A stretch of DNA of 64,000 bases. It comes from Lachnotalea sp. AF33-28. Lineage in GTDB: Bacteria; Bacillota; Clostridia; Lachnospirales; Lachnospiraceae. Location of the stretch: NCBI RefSeq assembly GCF_003477885.1, contig NZ_QUEE01000015.1, positions 1 to 64,000 of the forward strand, read 5' to 3'. Below the pieces are notes generated by a model. It was not told where the DNA came from, made no database searches, and saw only the letters and a program-made list of their open reading frames with translations. Each line of letters starts with the position of its first letter. The stretch's first letter is position 1. A program made the translations under genes and the position numbers. Of the stretch, positions 1-8,118 are shown piece by piece.

Positions 1-46
<46 letters not shown>

Positions 47-113
47 TAGTTTGCTCTGGATCAAAAGAAACTATGGCTAATTTTTTTTGATTCCGTTATT
101 ACTTGGTTTTTCA

Positions 114-160
114 TGTCACCAACCGACAGGTTGATGACCTGTGCGCACATCAGTGCGCTT
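114..160 (-). repeat. Two-hairpin leader element, copy 1 (16S leader)
   Basis: On the minus strand this shows a GCGCAC/GTGCGC hairpin with a TGAT loop, then a 10-bp stem GTCATCAACC/GGTTGGTGAC with loop TGTC. It matches the copy at 49324-49370 at about 44 of 47 bases. It sits between the rrn promoters and the 16S gene, so it is transcribed. The other copies are at 25979, 26034, 35255, 36473, 44977 and 49324. Function is unknown. Confidence 0.85.
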
Positions 161-263
161 CCTTGTTCGTTCTAAAAACTCTTTTTTTGAAGAATTTTCA
201 GGGTTGGAATATACTGTTCAGTTATCAAGGTTCTGTTCTTGTTGTTTTAGCGACAACTTCTAT

Positions 264-292
264 ATCCTACCATAAATGGTTTTTGTTGTCAA
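264..292 (-). promoter_or_regulatory. rrn promoter P2
   Basis: TTGACA (287-292), a 17-bp spacer and TAGGAT (264-269) on the minus strand, followed by the leader of the 16S gene. A CCTTGATAACTGAAC stretch downstream resembles the boxA-like antitermination sequence common in clostridial rRNA leaders. Confidence 0.85.
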
Positions 293-347
293 CAACTTTT
301 TTAATTTTTTTTATTTCTTTGCTGACCCGTTTTGGCCAGCGAAAAAT

Positions 348-376
348 AGTCTATCATTATGCAAGCAATTTGTCAA
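348..376 (-). promoter_or_regulatory. rrn promoter P1
   Basis: TTGACA (371-376), a 17-bp spacer and TAGACT (348-353) on the minus strand, about 85 bp upstream of P2. Tandem sigma-A promoters are usual for rRNA operons. No other feature is seen between 377 and 485 apart from the 3' end of the preceding gene's transcript. Confidence 0.82.
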
Positions 377-485
377 CTACTATTTTGTATTTTTTTCGAG
401 TTTTTCGCAGGTTTTTCGCAGCCTATGTTTTTAACCGCTTTTAACTAGTTTAAATGTAAGCGTGTCAGCATACGAGGTACTAGTA

Positions 486-1202
486 CTAGGCAAATATGCC
501 CGATGCGATCCCCAGCACGAGCCTGGCCAGCAGGTTATGATTGTACAGAAATCTAAGGAATTCGTTCTCTTCAACCATACCCAATATGCCGGCCCCCCAT
601 TGCGTTCCGGAAAAAACAGAGAGAATCAGGCAGCAGATCCAGACAATGACCATCCCCTTAAGCAGCCCCACCCCCAGGCCAGCCACCTTATTGATGCCGT
701 GTATCACAGGAATGCGTCCAATAATATCCAGCAGCCCCATGAGCAGATGCAGCACCATGGAGATTACAAGCATGGCGATCAAAAATGCAGCTACATTCAG
801 GACAATATTTGTCATGTACCCGCCCACGTATTCTTCCAGTGTGTCCACTCCCAGGCGCTCATAGTTTTCATCATTATTGTGTTCCATCAGCGACTTCTTC
901 CACGATTCAGGCAGGGGAACGCTTTTAAGGTACTCCTCCACCTCTCCGAAAGCTCCCTCCGCAGTCTGATCAATGCTCTCTGCGACAGACTCTGAAAACC
1001 GTTTCTGCAGTGCCTGTTCCACCGATGTATGGTCACGGATCACATTTCCCACCACGGGTGTCAGCCAGATCCCCAAAAGTATCGTCAGAATATAAGCCGC
1101 CATTTCCATTGCGATTCTTAAAAACCCTTTCCGGTACCCATCCAGAGTAAACAACAGCAGAACCGCCGCCACAATTATAAATACGATATTTATCCCTTCC
1201 AT
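486..1202 (-). CDS. CvpA family membrane protein
   Basis: A 238-residue integral membrane protein that fits the CvpA family (colicin V production / membrane curvature-like proteins of unclear biochemical role). Hydrophobic segments lie near residues 5-22, 33-50, 130-155 and 178-200. The N-terminal GYRKGF and the later GINKVAGLGVGLLKG stretch are typical of the family. A charged soluble loop of about 75 residues separates the second and third segments. It follows the TPR gene on the same strand and is the last gene before the rrn promoters; no terminator is visible between it and them. Family call is fairly sure; cellular role is not known. Confidence 0.8.
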   Translation of the reverse strand: MEGINIVFIIVAAVLLLFTLDGYRKGFLRIAMEMAAYILTILLGIWLTPVVGNVIRDHTSVEQALQKRFSESVAESIDQTAEGAFGEVEEYLKSVPLPESWKKSLMEHNNDENYERLGVDTLEEYVGGYMTNIVLNVAAFLIAMLVISMVLHLLMGLLDIIGRIPVIHGINKVAGLGVGLLKGMVIVWICCLILSVFSGTQWGAGILGMVEENEFLRFLYNHNLLARLVLGIASGIFA

Positions 1203-1242
1203 ATCTACCTCTGTTTTCTATGCCTTTCCCAGTAAGATTGTC

Positions 1243-1289
1243 AAAAAACGGCACGGCGTTCCGATTGTTCCCTCGAAATGCTGTGCCGG
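1243..1289 (-). terminator. Probable terminator between TPR gene and cvpA
   Basis: On the minus strand CGGCAC ... GTGCCG closes a hairpin that runs directly into TTTTTT. The stem is short and the loop long, so it may be a weak terminator or attenuator that lowers expression of the downstream CvpA gene. Confidence 0.5.
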
Positions 1290-1297
1290 TTCCATTC

Positions 1298-3139
1298 CTA
1301 TGATTTCAGATTGCGCTCCCTGATGATCAGCCGTCCTTCTTTATCATATTTTGAAGAGAACAGGCCCTTTAATCCCCTGTGCTCCGCACGATCCACCGCT
1401 TCATCCGTCAGCTGGATTGCAAGTTCTTTGGTAAGAGCCACATTGTCCTCCAGATACTTTTCAGCGATCGCATAGAGCTCCAGCTCTGCCAGATCCTCAA
1501 ATATACATTCCAATTCGTTGGCATATGCCTTTACATAATCCACAAACGCATCTGCCGTGAGATTGCCCGCAGCGCCGGCTTCCGCTGAAGACACAGCCTT
1601 TGCAGGCGGTTTTACCTCCGGAATATCCATATGCATTTCTTCTCCCAGCGGTTCCGGAACTGCCTGCGATTCCGCCTTCTTTTCCAACTCCGGTTCTTCC
1701 TCGGCCAAGGGCTCCGGTATCTCCTGATGCACCTGCAGCTTGATCACCTTAGGGGTTGGTTCCGCTGCAGGAGAAACAGCCGCAGCCTCTCCCTTTGCAA
1801 TTGCATTGTGCAATTCCGGTAACTCCGTTTTAAGTATACCCCTTATGCGTCCGTCCAATACCGATATCTCTTCGGTGCTGCCACAAAGCGCAATCACCAT
1901 GGAATCGGAACCTTCCCGCACTGCCTGTACACAATCCTCCAGCACGCCATCTTCCAGCTCTGAAGCACCTATCACGATCATATCCGCGCCATCCAGCTTG
2001 CCAAGCGCTGTCTGCATACCCATTTTATTGAGCTTAGCGCCGGTTACCTTAGCAACTTTTGACACAGGTATAGAGAGACTGTCATGCAGCTGTCTGATAG
2101 AAGCTACAGTCTCTGTTACCGCCTTATCCGGCTCCGCCACCACTGATAGAAGGAGTCTGTCGGGAATCTGCACTTCCAGCTCCTGCACCGGTTCAGTTGC
2201 TGGTTCCGGCTCTTCATCCTCTTCTAAGAGTTCCTCGATCTCCATGACATCTTCCTGCACAGTCTGACCGCCTTCGCAAGGCTCTGCGCTCAAAGTAGCG
2301 GCCATCTCTTTTACTACGGCCGCCAGGGCATCCTCTAATTCAGACCTCATCCCCATATCTATATCCGCCGGTCCTGCTTCCGTTTCCGGAGCAGATGCCT
2401 GCTGTAATTTTTCTGTCTCAGGCATTTCTGATACGGCGTTTTCACCCATGCCCGCTTCCATTAAGGCAGATGTTTCCTCTCCCACCGACCCAAACTCCCT
2501 GGCGACCTTGTTCAGATTTTCCACATACTTTTCCTTATGCTCCGCCTTCTCAAGCTGATCCGGCGTCAGAGGTTCGTAAATCTGCTTCAGCTCCATCGCG
2601 CGTTCCACATACGTGCCCACGCTGAACCACAGGATAATCTCATCACAGAGTCTGACACATTCATCTTTTTTACCGGCCTTATGATAGAGCTTGGCCAGTT
2701 CATACGCCCACTTTTCGTCGAATTCGCGCTCTTTATAAGCCTCCAGCACTGCGATCTGCTTATCCAGAGGCTCTTTCTTCGCCGATAAAATTATATACTT
2801 CAATATGTATTTACCCTGATCCTGAGGGGCCTCATCCAGGTACTCTTTATAAAAAAGCTCCGCATCCTGAAAATTACCCTCTTTAGCGGAAATCTCTACC
2901 AGCTTATACAACAGCCTGCGGCCCACCGGGGCGCGCTCATATGCCAGAAGCAGCACATCCTTGGCATCCTGATAGCGTTCATTTTTTTCATATATTAACG
3001 AAACCGTAGAAAGTATCCTAAGATTCTTCTCACGGCGCCAGTCCACGGTATCCGCGATTTTGGCAGCCGTTTCATAATCCTTCTGGTCCACAAGTTTCTT
3101 CATCTTCTGCATTTTGATATTGTACTCGTACTTGTCCAA
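1298..3139 (-). CDS. Tetratricopeptide repeat protein
   Basis: A soluble protein of about 613 residues. The N-terminal 200 residues are TPR-like helical hairpins ('DYETAAKIADTVDW', 'YQDAKDVLLLAYERAP', 'NFQDAELFYKEYLDEAP'). A long acidic, low-complexity middle follows, with a segment near residues 340-450 that reads like a small alpha/beta fold, and the end is a helical basic domain. A TTG start at 3139 is chosen because GAGGTGG lies just upstream and the resulting LDKYEYNIK start matches what I know of related Lachnospiraceae proteins; an upstream ATG would add 16 residues without a ribosome site. Role unknown; TPRs suggest protein-protein contact. It is probably followed by cvpA in one unit. 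Confidence 0.75.
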   Translation of the reverse strand: MDKYEYNIKMQKMKKLVDQKDYETAAKIADTVDWRREKNLRILSTVSLIYEKNERYQDAKDVLLLAYERAPVGRRLLYKLVEISAKEGNFQDAELFYKEYLDEAPQDQGKYILKYIILSAKKEPLDKQIAVLEAYKEREFDEKWAYELAKLYHKAGKKDECVRLCDEIILWFSVGTYVERAMELKQIYEPLTPDQLEKAEHKEKYVENLNKVAREFGSVGEETSALMEAGMGENAVSEMPETEKLQQASAPETEAGPADIDMGMRSELEDALAAVVKEMAATLSAEPCEGGQTVQEDVMEIEELLEEDEEPEPATEPVQELEVQIPDRLLLSVVAEPDKAVTETVASIRQLHDSLSIPVSKVAKVTGAKLNKMGMQTALGKLDGADMIVIGASELEDGVLEDCVQAVREGSDSMVIALCGSTEEISVLDGRIRGILKTELPELHNAIAKGEAAAVSPAAEPTPKVIKLQVHQEIPEPLAEEEPELEKKAESQAVPEPLGEEMHMDIPEVKPPAKAVSSAEAGAAGNLTADAFVDYVKAYANELECIFEDLAELELYAIAEKYLEDNVALTKELAIQLTDEAVDRAEHRGLKGLFSSKYDKEGRLIIRERNLKS

Positions 3140-3243
3140 CGATTCCACCTCAATTTTAGACTGAATTTTCAAACACGCTCTAGCCACTTGAAACTTGCCT
3201 ATAGTTTAGCACAGCTCATATCGCTTGTCAAAAGAATATGAAA

Positions 3244-3271
3244 ATAGAGAGCAGCAAATGCCGCTCTCTAT
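3244..3271 (-). terminator. Hairpin with short T-run, possible terminator
   Basis: A perfect 9-bp stem (ATAGAGAGC/GCTCTCTAT) with a 10-base loop. On the minus strand it is followed by TTTTCATATTC. It could end a transcript begun at the promoter at 3780-3808. The stretch 3140-3908 holds no convincing gene. Confidence 0.45.
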
Positions 3272-3475
3272 AAATGAATTTTATTTAGTTGTAGTTTAAT
3301 ATATAAATCGGAGTTTATCTCTGTGATCTACGTCTTGTATGCCTTCTTTATAAAATCATCAATCATATAGTTTATTTTTCTGATCAATCCTTACTCTAAT
3401 GGGATTTTTATATCAATACAAATAAAACCAAATCTGAGACTTTATATTAAAATAGCCTGTAATTCCGTATTCGCT

Positions 3476-3508
3476 ATAAGACCAGTCTCTTCCGTACCGG
3501 TCTTTTTG
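3476..3508 (+). terminator. Hairpin followed by TTTTT
   Basis: AAGACCAGT/ACCGGTCTT stem (one G-T pair) running into TTTTT on the plus strand. No plus-strand gene that it would serve is recognised. Read on the minus strand it would be an internal hairpin of the transcript described at 3244-3808. Confidence 0.35.
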
Positions 3509-3610
3509 CTATGGCACCTGTACAATATATCCAGAAAAGGAACTGTATCACATTTGATCCGGTATTTTCATACCTCCGATTATTTGATAACGATATCTTC
3601 CGGATACTTA

Positions 3611-3700
3611 CTATTTATTTTGATGAAGGCTGCTTACACAAGACTTCTTCATCTTTTCTGTATGATACTGTACTGCCATAGACTGCTCTGAAATGTCCAG
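3611..3700 (-). other. Possible short ORF or gene remnant
   Basis: Downstream of a strong promoter, AGGAGG (3710-3715) precedes an open frame whose nearest in-frame codon at 9 nt is CTG. It reads DISEQSMAVQYHTEKMKKSC and ends at 3611. The frame is also open upstream, and a second frame continues as SKYPEDIVIK. This looks more like a frameshifted remnant of a protein than a real small gene. No family recognised. Confidence 0.25.
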
Positions 3701-3779
3701 TGGAATCAACCTCCTATTCAATCCATCAACTAAAGCCTTTCTCGTCAGCTTCTATTGACTTGAGTTTTTTACTAACATT

Positions 3780-3808
3780 ATAATAGCATAGGAGCCAAGA
3801 ATTGTCAA
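3780..3808 (-). promoter_or_regulatory. Strong sigma-A-type promoter with no recognised gene
   Basis: TTGACA (3803-3808), a 17-bp spacer and TATTAT (3780-3785) on the minus strand, downstream of recR. The transcript would run about 530 nt to the hairpin at 3244-3271 without crossing a long ORF. Confidence 0.65.
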
Positions 3809-3908
3809 CACTTCTTTTTAATATTTTATCAATTAATTTGTTTTTGATTGCGTATTTTGTATATATTTTTCGAATTAATTGATTTTTATATTATTTTCAC
3901 ACAATTCT

Positions 3909-4505
3909 TTATAATTCTATACGACCCTCCAAAGCCCGCAGCAATGTAACCTCATCAATATATTCCAGGTCGCCCCCCACCGGAACTCCGCTGGCAATCC
4001 TTGTAACCTTTATGCCCGTCGGCTTAATCAGCTTGCTGATATACATCGCCGTTGTTTCGCCTTCCAGACTGGAGTTTGTGGCGATGATCACCTCTTCCAC
4101 ATCTCCCTGAAGGCGCTGCATCAGTTCCTTAAGTTTAATGTCATTAGGGCCGATGCCCAGGGCCGGGGAAATAGCCCCGTGCAGCACATGGTAGACTCCT
4201 TCATATTTGCCGGTTTTCTCATAGGCCGCCAGGTCCCTGCTGTTTTCTACCACCATGATCACATGCTGGTCACGCCTGGGGCTGCTGCAGATCGGGCACA
4301 GTTCGCCGTCCGTCAGTGTCAGGCACCGGCTGCAATAACGCACGTTCTGCTTCGCATCTATCATGATTTTTGAAAGGCGCTCCACCTGTTCCTTTGGCAT
4401 ATTGATTATATGAAACGCCAGGCGCTGCGCCGATTTGGAGCCTATGCCCGGCAGCTTGGACAGCTCCTCTATCAGCGCACTGATCTGGCTGCTATAGTAA
4501 TCCAT
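3909..4505 (-). CDS. recR: Recombination mediator RecR
   Basis: 198 residues, the normal length. RecR acts with RecF and RecO to load RecA on single-stranded gaps. Visible parts are a helix-hairpin-helix (LSKLPGIGSKSAQRLA, residues 15-30), a four-cysteine zinc site (C58, C61, C70, C73), and a Toprim domain from about residue 80 (VVENSRDLAAYEKTG, then IIATNSSLEGETTA). The start ATG overlaps the stop of ybaB in a TGATG junction, so translation is probably coupled. The dnaX-ybaB-recR order is conserved across bacteria. Confidence 0.97.
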   Translation of the reverse strand: MDYYSSQISALIEELSKLPGIGSKSAQRLAFHIINMPKEQVERLSKIMIDAKQNVRYCSRCLTLTDGELCPICSSPRRDQHVIMVVENSRDLAAYEKTGKYEGVYHVLHGAISPALGIGPNDIKLKELMQRLQGDVEEVIIATNSSLEGETTAMYISKLIKPTGIKVTRIASGVPVGGDLEYIDEVTLLRALEGRIEL

Positions 4506-4870
4506 CAGAAAGGAAATCCTCCCCCTAAACCGCCTAATCCGCCGCCGAGACCGCCCGTGATATTGTTCATCAGTTTTGCGTTCTCTTCTTCCATCATGCG
4601 AAAGGCTTCATTAGTAGCAGCAATGATCAGATCCTGGAGCATTTCAATGTCGTCCGGATCCACCACTTCCTCTGAAAGCTTCACAGCCACCACTTCTTTC
4701 TTACCGGAAACAGACACCTCCACCGCACCGCCGCCGGCAGCAGCAGTAAAGACTTTCTCCTCCATTTCCTTTGTCGCATCCTCCATCTGACGCTGCATTC
4801 TCTGCGCCTGCTTCATCAGATTATTCATATTGCCCGGCATACCTCCGGGAAATCCACCTCTCTTAGCCAT
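4505..4870 (-). CDS. YbaB/EbfC family nucleoid-associated protein
   Basis: 121 residues. YbaB proteins are small dimeric DNA-binding proteins linked to nucleoid structure. The sequence shows the expected central helix (NNLMKQAQRMQRQMEDATKE), the VEVSVSGKKEVVAVKL beta strands, and a Gly-rich tail (GGLGGGLGGLGGGFPF). It sits between dnaX and recR, its usual place, overlapping recR by the TGATG junction and 27 bp downstream of dnaX. Confidence 0.95.
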   Translation of the reverse strand: MAKRGGFPGGMPGNMNNLMKQAQRMQRQMEDATKEMEEKVFTAAAGGGAVEVSVSGKKEVVAVKLSEEVVDPDDIEMLQDLIIAATNEAFRMMEEENAKLMNNITGGLGGGLGGLGGGFPF

Positions 4871-4897
4871 GTTCTTCCTCCATTTTCATAATTAATC

Positions 4898-6487
4898 TTA
4901 TTCTTCCGGCATGGATATCTCCATATGAAACGCCTCTTCGAGCTCATCCCTGCTCACATAAACTGTGCCGGCGGCCTCATTTGCGCCCTTTTGTCTCGCT
5001 TTAAACTCAAAGGATTTCTGATACGTTTCATTCACATAATCCCTGACCTGCTCCAGCACAGAAGGTCTTGCTCCAATCAGATAGGTACCGGCATCCTGGA
5101 ATACGATGCACATCACCCCGTCCTGTACCGGTTCCACCTGGCTGCCGGCCAGCGCAACCCGCGCCGCGCCGCCCAGCTGTCCGGTAATCCTGTTCCATTC
5201 GCTGCGCACCAGATTCAGATCGTCCAGCTGCGCCTTCGGAAGAACAATTTCCTTCTTTTCCTCCGGCTCTGCGCTCTGCGCCGCATCCTGTGCAGATACC
5301 GTAACCGCTGCGGCAGGATAGGAAACCGCTGCGCCTTCCTGGACCCGTTTTTCCAGCTGTTCCAGTCTCTGGAGCACGGAATCCAGGTTTTGCTCCATGG
5401 ACGGCCTTGTTAATTTTATAAAAGCGATCTCTACAGGCACCCTCTTATCCGTGCCGTAGCGGATCTGATTGGACAATTCAGAAAAGACGCGTATATAACG
5501 CATCAACGTTTCCTCGCTGACGCTGGCAGCGATATCCGCCAGCTGCTTTAAGTCCTCTTCGGATACGTCCAGAGCATCCGCATCCATATCGGAGGATTTC
5601 AGGAGCAGAAGATTGCGCAGATACCAGATAAAGTCTGTCACCAGCTGTGACAGTTCCCTTCCCTGCATGACAATCTCTTCCAATTTGTAAATAACTTCCG
5701 CTGTCCTGCCCGCGAGCGCCAGTAAAAGCAGCTGTCCCAGCATCTCATGATCCACTGCGCCAAGGACATCCAGCACCTTTGCATAATCCAGTTTCTGTCC
5801 GTAATAAAACGCTATGCATTGGTCCAGAAGGCTGATCGCATCACGCAAGGAACCGTCCCCCTTCTTGGCCACATATCTTAACGCCTTTTCCTCTATCTGA
5901 ATATTCTCCCCATCGGTGAGCTCGCGCAGTCTCGCAGCGATGGTGTCCAGAGAGATTCTCCTGAAATCGTATCTCTGACACCGCGACAGTACGGTGATCG
6001 GTATCTTGTGGGCCTCGGTAGTCGCCAATATAAATATTACGTATGATGGCGGTTCCTCCAATGTTTTTAATAGCGCGTTAAAGGCACCTGTAGAAAGCAT
6101 ATGCACCTCGTCTATGATATAAACTCGGTATCTGCCCTCCGCAGGGGAATACTGCACCTCATCACGGATCTCCCGGATGTTGTCCACGCCGTTGTTGGAT
6201 GCGGCATCGATCTCAACCACATTCACATTGGCGCCGGCCTGGATCGCCCGGCAGGAGGCGCATTCATTGCAGGGACTGCCGTCCACCGGATGTTCACAGT
6301 TGACCGCTTTCGCAAAAATCTTCGCTATGGTAGTCTTACCCGTACCTCTGGTTCCGCAGAAAAGGTAAGCGTGTCCCACTCTCCCGGATATGATCTGATT
6401 TTTCAAAGTAGTTACAATATGATCCTGGCCTTTCACATCATCAAAGGAATCCGGCCTCCATTTGCGGTATAACGCTGTATAAGACAT
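4898..6487 (-). CDS. dnaX: DNA polymerase III subunit gamma/tau
   Basis: 529 residues. This is the clamp-loader ATPase. Walker A GTRGTGKTT is at residues 45-53, a zinc module at C64, C73, C76 and C79, Walker B IIDEVH at 124-129 and the SRC sensor/arginine finger at 168-170. The clamp-loader collar follows, then a tau-like C-terminal region after about residue 370. The gene lies between the phosphofructokinase gene (11-bp gap) and ybaB. No slippery A-rich frameshift site of the E. coli type was noticed, so a separate gamma form is not indicated. Confidence 0.97.
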   Translation of the reverse strand: MSYTALYRKWRPDSFDDVKGQDHIVTTLKNQIISGRVGHAYLFCGTRGTGKTTIAKIFAKAVNCEHPVDGSPCNECASCRAIQAGANVNVVEIDAASNNGVDNIREIRDEVQYSPAEGRYRVYIIDEVHMLSTGAFNALLKTLEEPPSYVIFILATTEAHKIPITVLSRCQRYDFRRISLDTIAARLRELTDGENIQIEEKALRYVAKKGDGSLRDAISLLDQCIAFYYGQKLDYAKVLDVLGAVDHEMLGQLLLLALAGRTAEVIYKLEEIVMQGRELSQLVTDFIWYLRNLLLLKSSDMDADALDVSEEDLKQLADIAASVSEETLMRYIRVFSELSNQIRYGTDKRVPVEIAFIKLTRPSMEQNLDSVLQRLEQLEKRVQEGAAVSYPAAAVTVSAQDAAQSAEPEEKKEIVLPKAQLDDLNLVRSEWNRITGQLGGAARVALAGSQVEPVQDGVMCIVFQDAGTYLIGARPSVLEQVRDYVNETYQKSFEFKARQKGANEAAGTVYVSRDELEEAFHMEISMPEE

Positions 6488-6498
6488 TTATCTCTCCA

Positions 6499-7608
6499 TC
6501 AATCTCCAAATTTAATCCCCACAAGCTTCGCTTCTTTTATAAAGGAGCATTCCGGATCCACTGTTTTCAGCTTTCCAGCCACTTCCTCCAGCGGGACCTC
6601 CGTAATTTCGTTATTTTTAACCGCGACGAGGCAGCCATACCGGCCTTCCGATATCAGCTGCGCCGCATGTGCGCCCAGCCTGGTAGAAAGCACGCGGTCA
6701 TACGGACACGGTTCCCCGCCTCTCTGCATATGGCCGGGCACGGTAACCCGCACTTCCATACCGCAGATATCCTGGATCTGCGCCGCTATTTCATAAGCTA
6801 CGGAAGGATATTTCTCGCCGTTTTTCTTTTTCTCTTTCAGTTCTTTCTTGGTGAGCGCAGCATCTTCCTTGGAGATCGCGCCTTCTGCCACAGCGATAAT
6901 TGTAAACCGCTTGCCGGCTCTGGCCCGCTTCTGCACGGCATCCACCACGTGGTTGATATCATAAGGAATCTCGGGAATCAGGATGACATCCGCTCCGCCT
7001 GCGATTCCGGCATGCAGAGTCAGCCACCCCACTTTGTGGCCCATCACCTCCACAATAAAGACTCTGCCATGAGATGCAGCTGTGGTGTGAATGCAGTCAA
7101 TGGCATTGGTGGCGATATTTACCGCGCTCTGAAAACCAAATGTCATATCCGTTCCCCAGAGATCGTTGTCGATGGTTTTGGGCAGACCGATAATATTGAG
7201 CCCTTCTTCCCGCAGAAGATTCGCAGTCTTCTGACTGCCATTGCCGCCCAGCACAACAAGACATTCCAGTTTGAGTTTGCGGTAGGTGTGTTTCATTGCT
7301 TCCACCTTATCCAGACTGTTTTCATCCGGTACCCGCATCAGTTTAAAAGGCTGTCTGGACGTTCCCAGTATGGTTCCTCCCTGCGTGAGTATTCCAGAAA
7401 AATCCGAGGGCTGCATCATATGGTAATCCGCATAAATCAGGCCCTTGTACCCCTCTTCGAATCCAATGATTTCTACATCGTCATACATCTGGTACAAAGC
7501 CTTGGCAACACCCCGCATCGTCGCATTGAGGCTCTGGCAGTCTCCGCCGCTGGTCAAAATTCCAACTCGTTTCAATGACAGCACTTCCCTTCTTTTATTA
7601 TCAGACAC
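6499..7608 (-). CDS. pfkA: 6-phosphofructokinase
   Basis: 369 residues with a GTG start at 7608, chosen for AGGAG seven bases upstream; a TTG start giving MKRVGILTSGGDC is an alternative. The enzyme phosphorylates fructose 6-phosphate in glycolysis. Seen: the N-terminal ILTSGGDCQSLNA phosphate loop, PKTIDNDL (143-150) with the catalytic aspartate, and EVMGHKVGW (187-195). The usual GGDGS loop reads GGNGS (121-125), so the Mg-binding aspartate is replaced by Asn; I recall this being general in one clostridial clade. Phosphoryl donor (ATP or PPi) cannot be fixed from sequence. It lies between the SRP RNA and dnaX, and may be cotranscribed with dnaX-ybaB-recR. Confidence 0.9.
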   Translation of the reverse strand: MSDNKRREVLSLKRVGILTSGGDCQSLNATMRGVAKALYQMYDDVEIIGFEEGYKGLIYADYHMMQPSDFSGILTQGGTILGTSRQPFKLMRVPDENSLDKVEAMKHTYRKLKLECLVVLGGNGSQKTANLLREEGLNIIGLPKTIDNDLWGTDMTFGFQSAVNIATNAIDCIHTTAASHGRVFIVEVMGHKVGWLTLHAGIAGGADVILIPEIPYDINHVVDAVQKRARAGKRFTIIAVAEGAISKEDAALTKKELKEKKKNGEKYPSVAYEIAAQIQDICGMEVRVTVPGHMQRGGEPCPYDRVLSTRLGAHAAQLISEGRYGCLVAVKNNEITEVPLEEVAGKLKTVDPECSFIKEAKLVGIKFGD

Positions 7609-7777
7609 ACGGCCGCTCCTGCCCGGAGCTTTGTGCGTATCCGTCTACGTTACCGCACACTGTCCCCGGGCATACCGCCGTCCGGGATTGACGCTGTACA
7701 TCTTATTATATAATAAATGGCTTTGGCGGGCAAGCAAAAAAGAGTGCGCACGCTTTCGTATGTTTTCATATAAAACA

Positions 7778-7806
7778 GAAAAAAGAACCTGCCGCAGCAG
7801 ACTCTT
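7778..7806 (-). terminator. Terminator downstream of the SRP RNA
   Basis: A 10-bp stem (AAGAGTCTGC/GCAGGTTCTT, two G-T pairs) with a TGCG loop, followed by TTTTTT on the minus strand. It lies about 45 bp past the estimated 3' end of the SRP RNA and upstream of the phosphofructokinase gene. Confidence 0.8.
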
Positions 7807-7852
7807 TTCGTCTCAATATGATTTATATTTTAATCCGCGCGCCCTGCTTTGA

Positions 7853-8118
7853 AAACAGACCATAAGCGTTACCTGTACAGTTAGCTCAGCTCAGGCTGTC
7901 TTACGGCACACAGGAGGTTTCACTTAGTGCTGCTTCATTCCTGACCTGACACGGTTCGTGAATTCCTGTTGCGCAAGACCCAAGCATCAACGCCACTTAT
8001 ACAGGGCAGCCCTACAATCTGTCCCCTGGGCAGGACATCACCCCTGCTGTAGCGGATTGCAGGTACAGGGCACCGCTGCCTCCCCGGCTGCGCGGAAATT
8101 TTATGACAATAGTTATGG
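7853..8118 (-). ncRNA. ffs: Signal recognition particle RNA, large Gram-positive type
   Basis: RNA scaffold of the signal recognition particle, which binds Ffh and targets nascent membrane proteins. The minus strand carries the S-domain signature GTGTCAGGTCAGGAATGAAG then CAGCAC (GGAA tetraloop), and 5' Alu-domain material GCCGGGGAGGCAGCGGTGCC. Length of about 265 nt fits the Bacillus/Clostridium large form. Its place between tadA and dnaX matches that of Bacillus subtilis. Ends are estimated from the promoter at 8127-8156 and from pairing of the 5' and 3' strands; each could be off by 10-20 nt. Confidence 0.92.

Noticed and set aside
103..444. Open frame of 113 codons over the rrn promoters
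   Set aside because: It runs antisense through two clear promoters and the 16S leader, has no ribosome site and is Phe-rich from AT-rich DNA.
1740..2267. Ser-rich 175-codon plus-strand frame
   Set aside because: It is the shadow of the acidic, low-complexity part of the TPR protein on the other strand.
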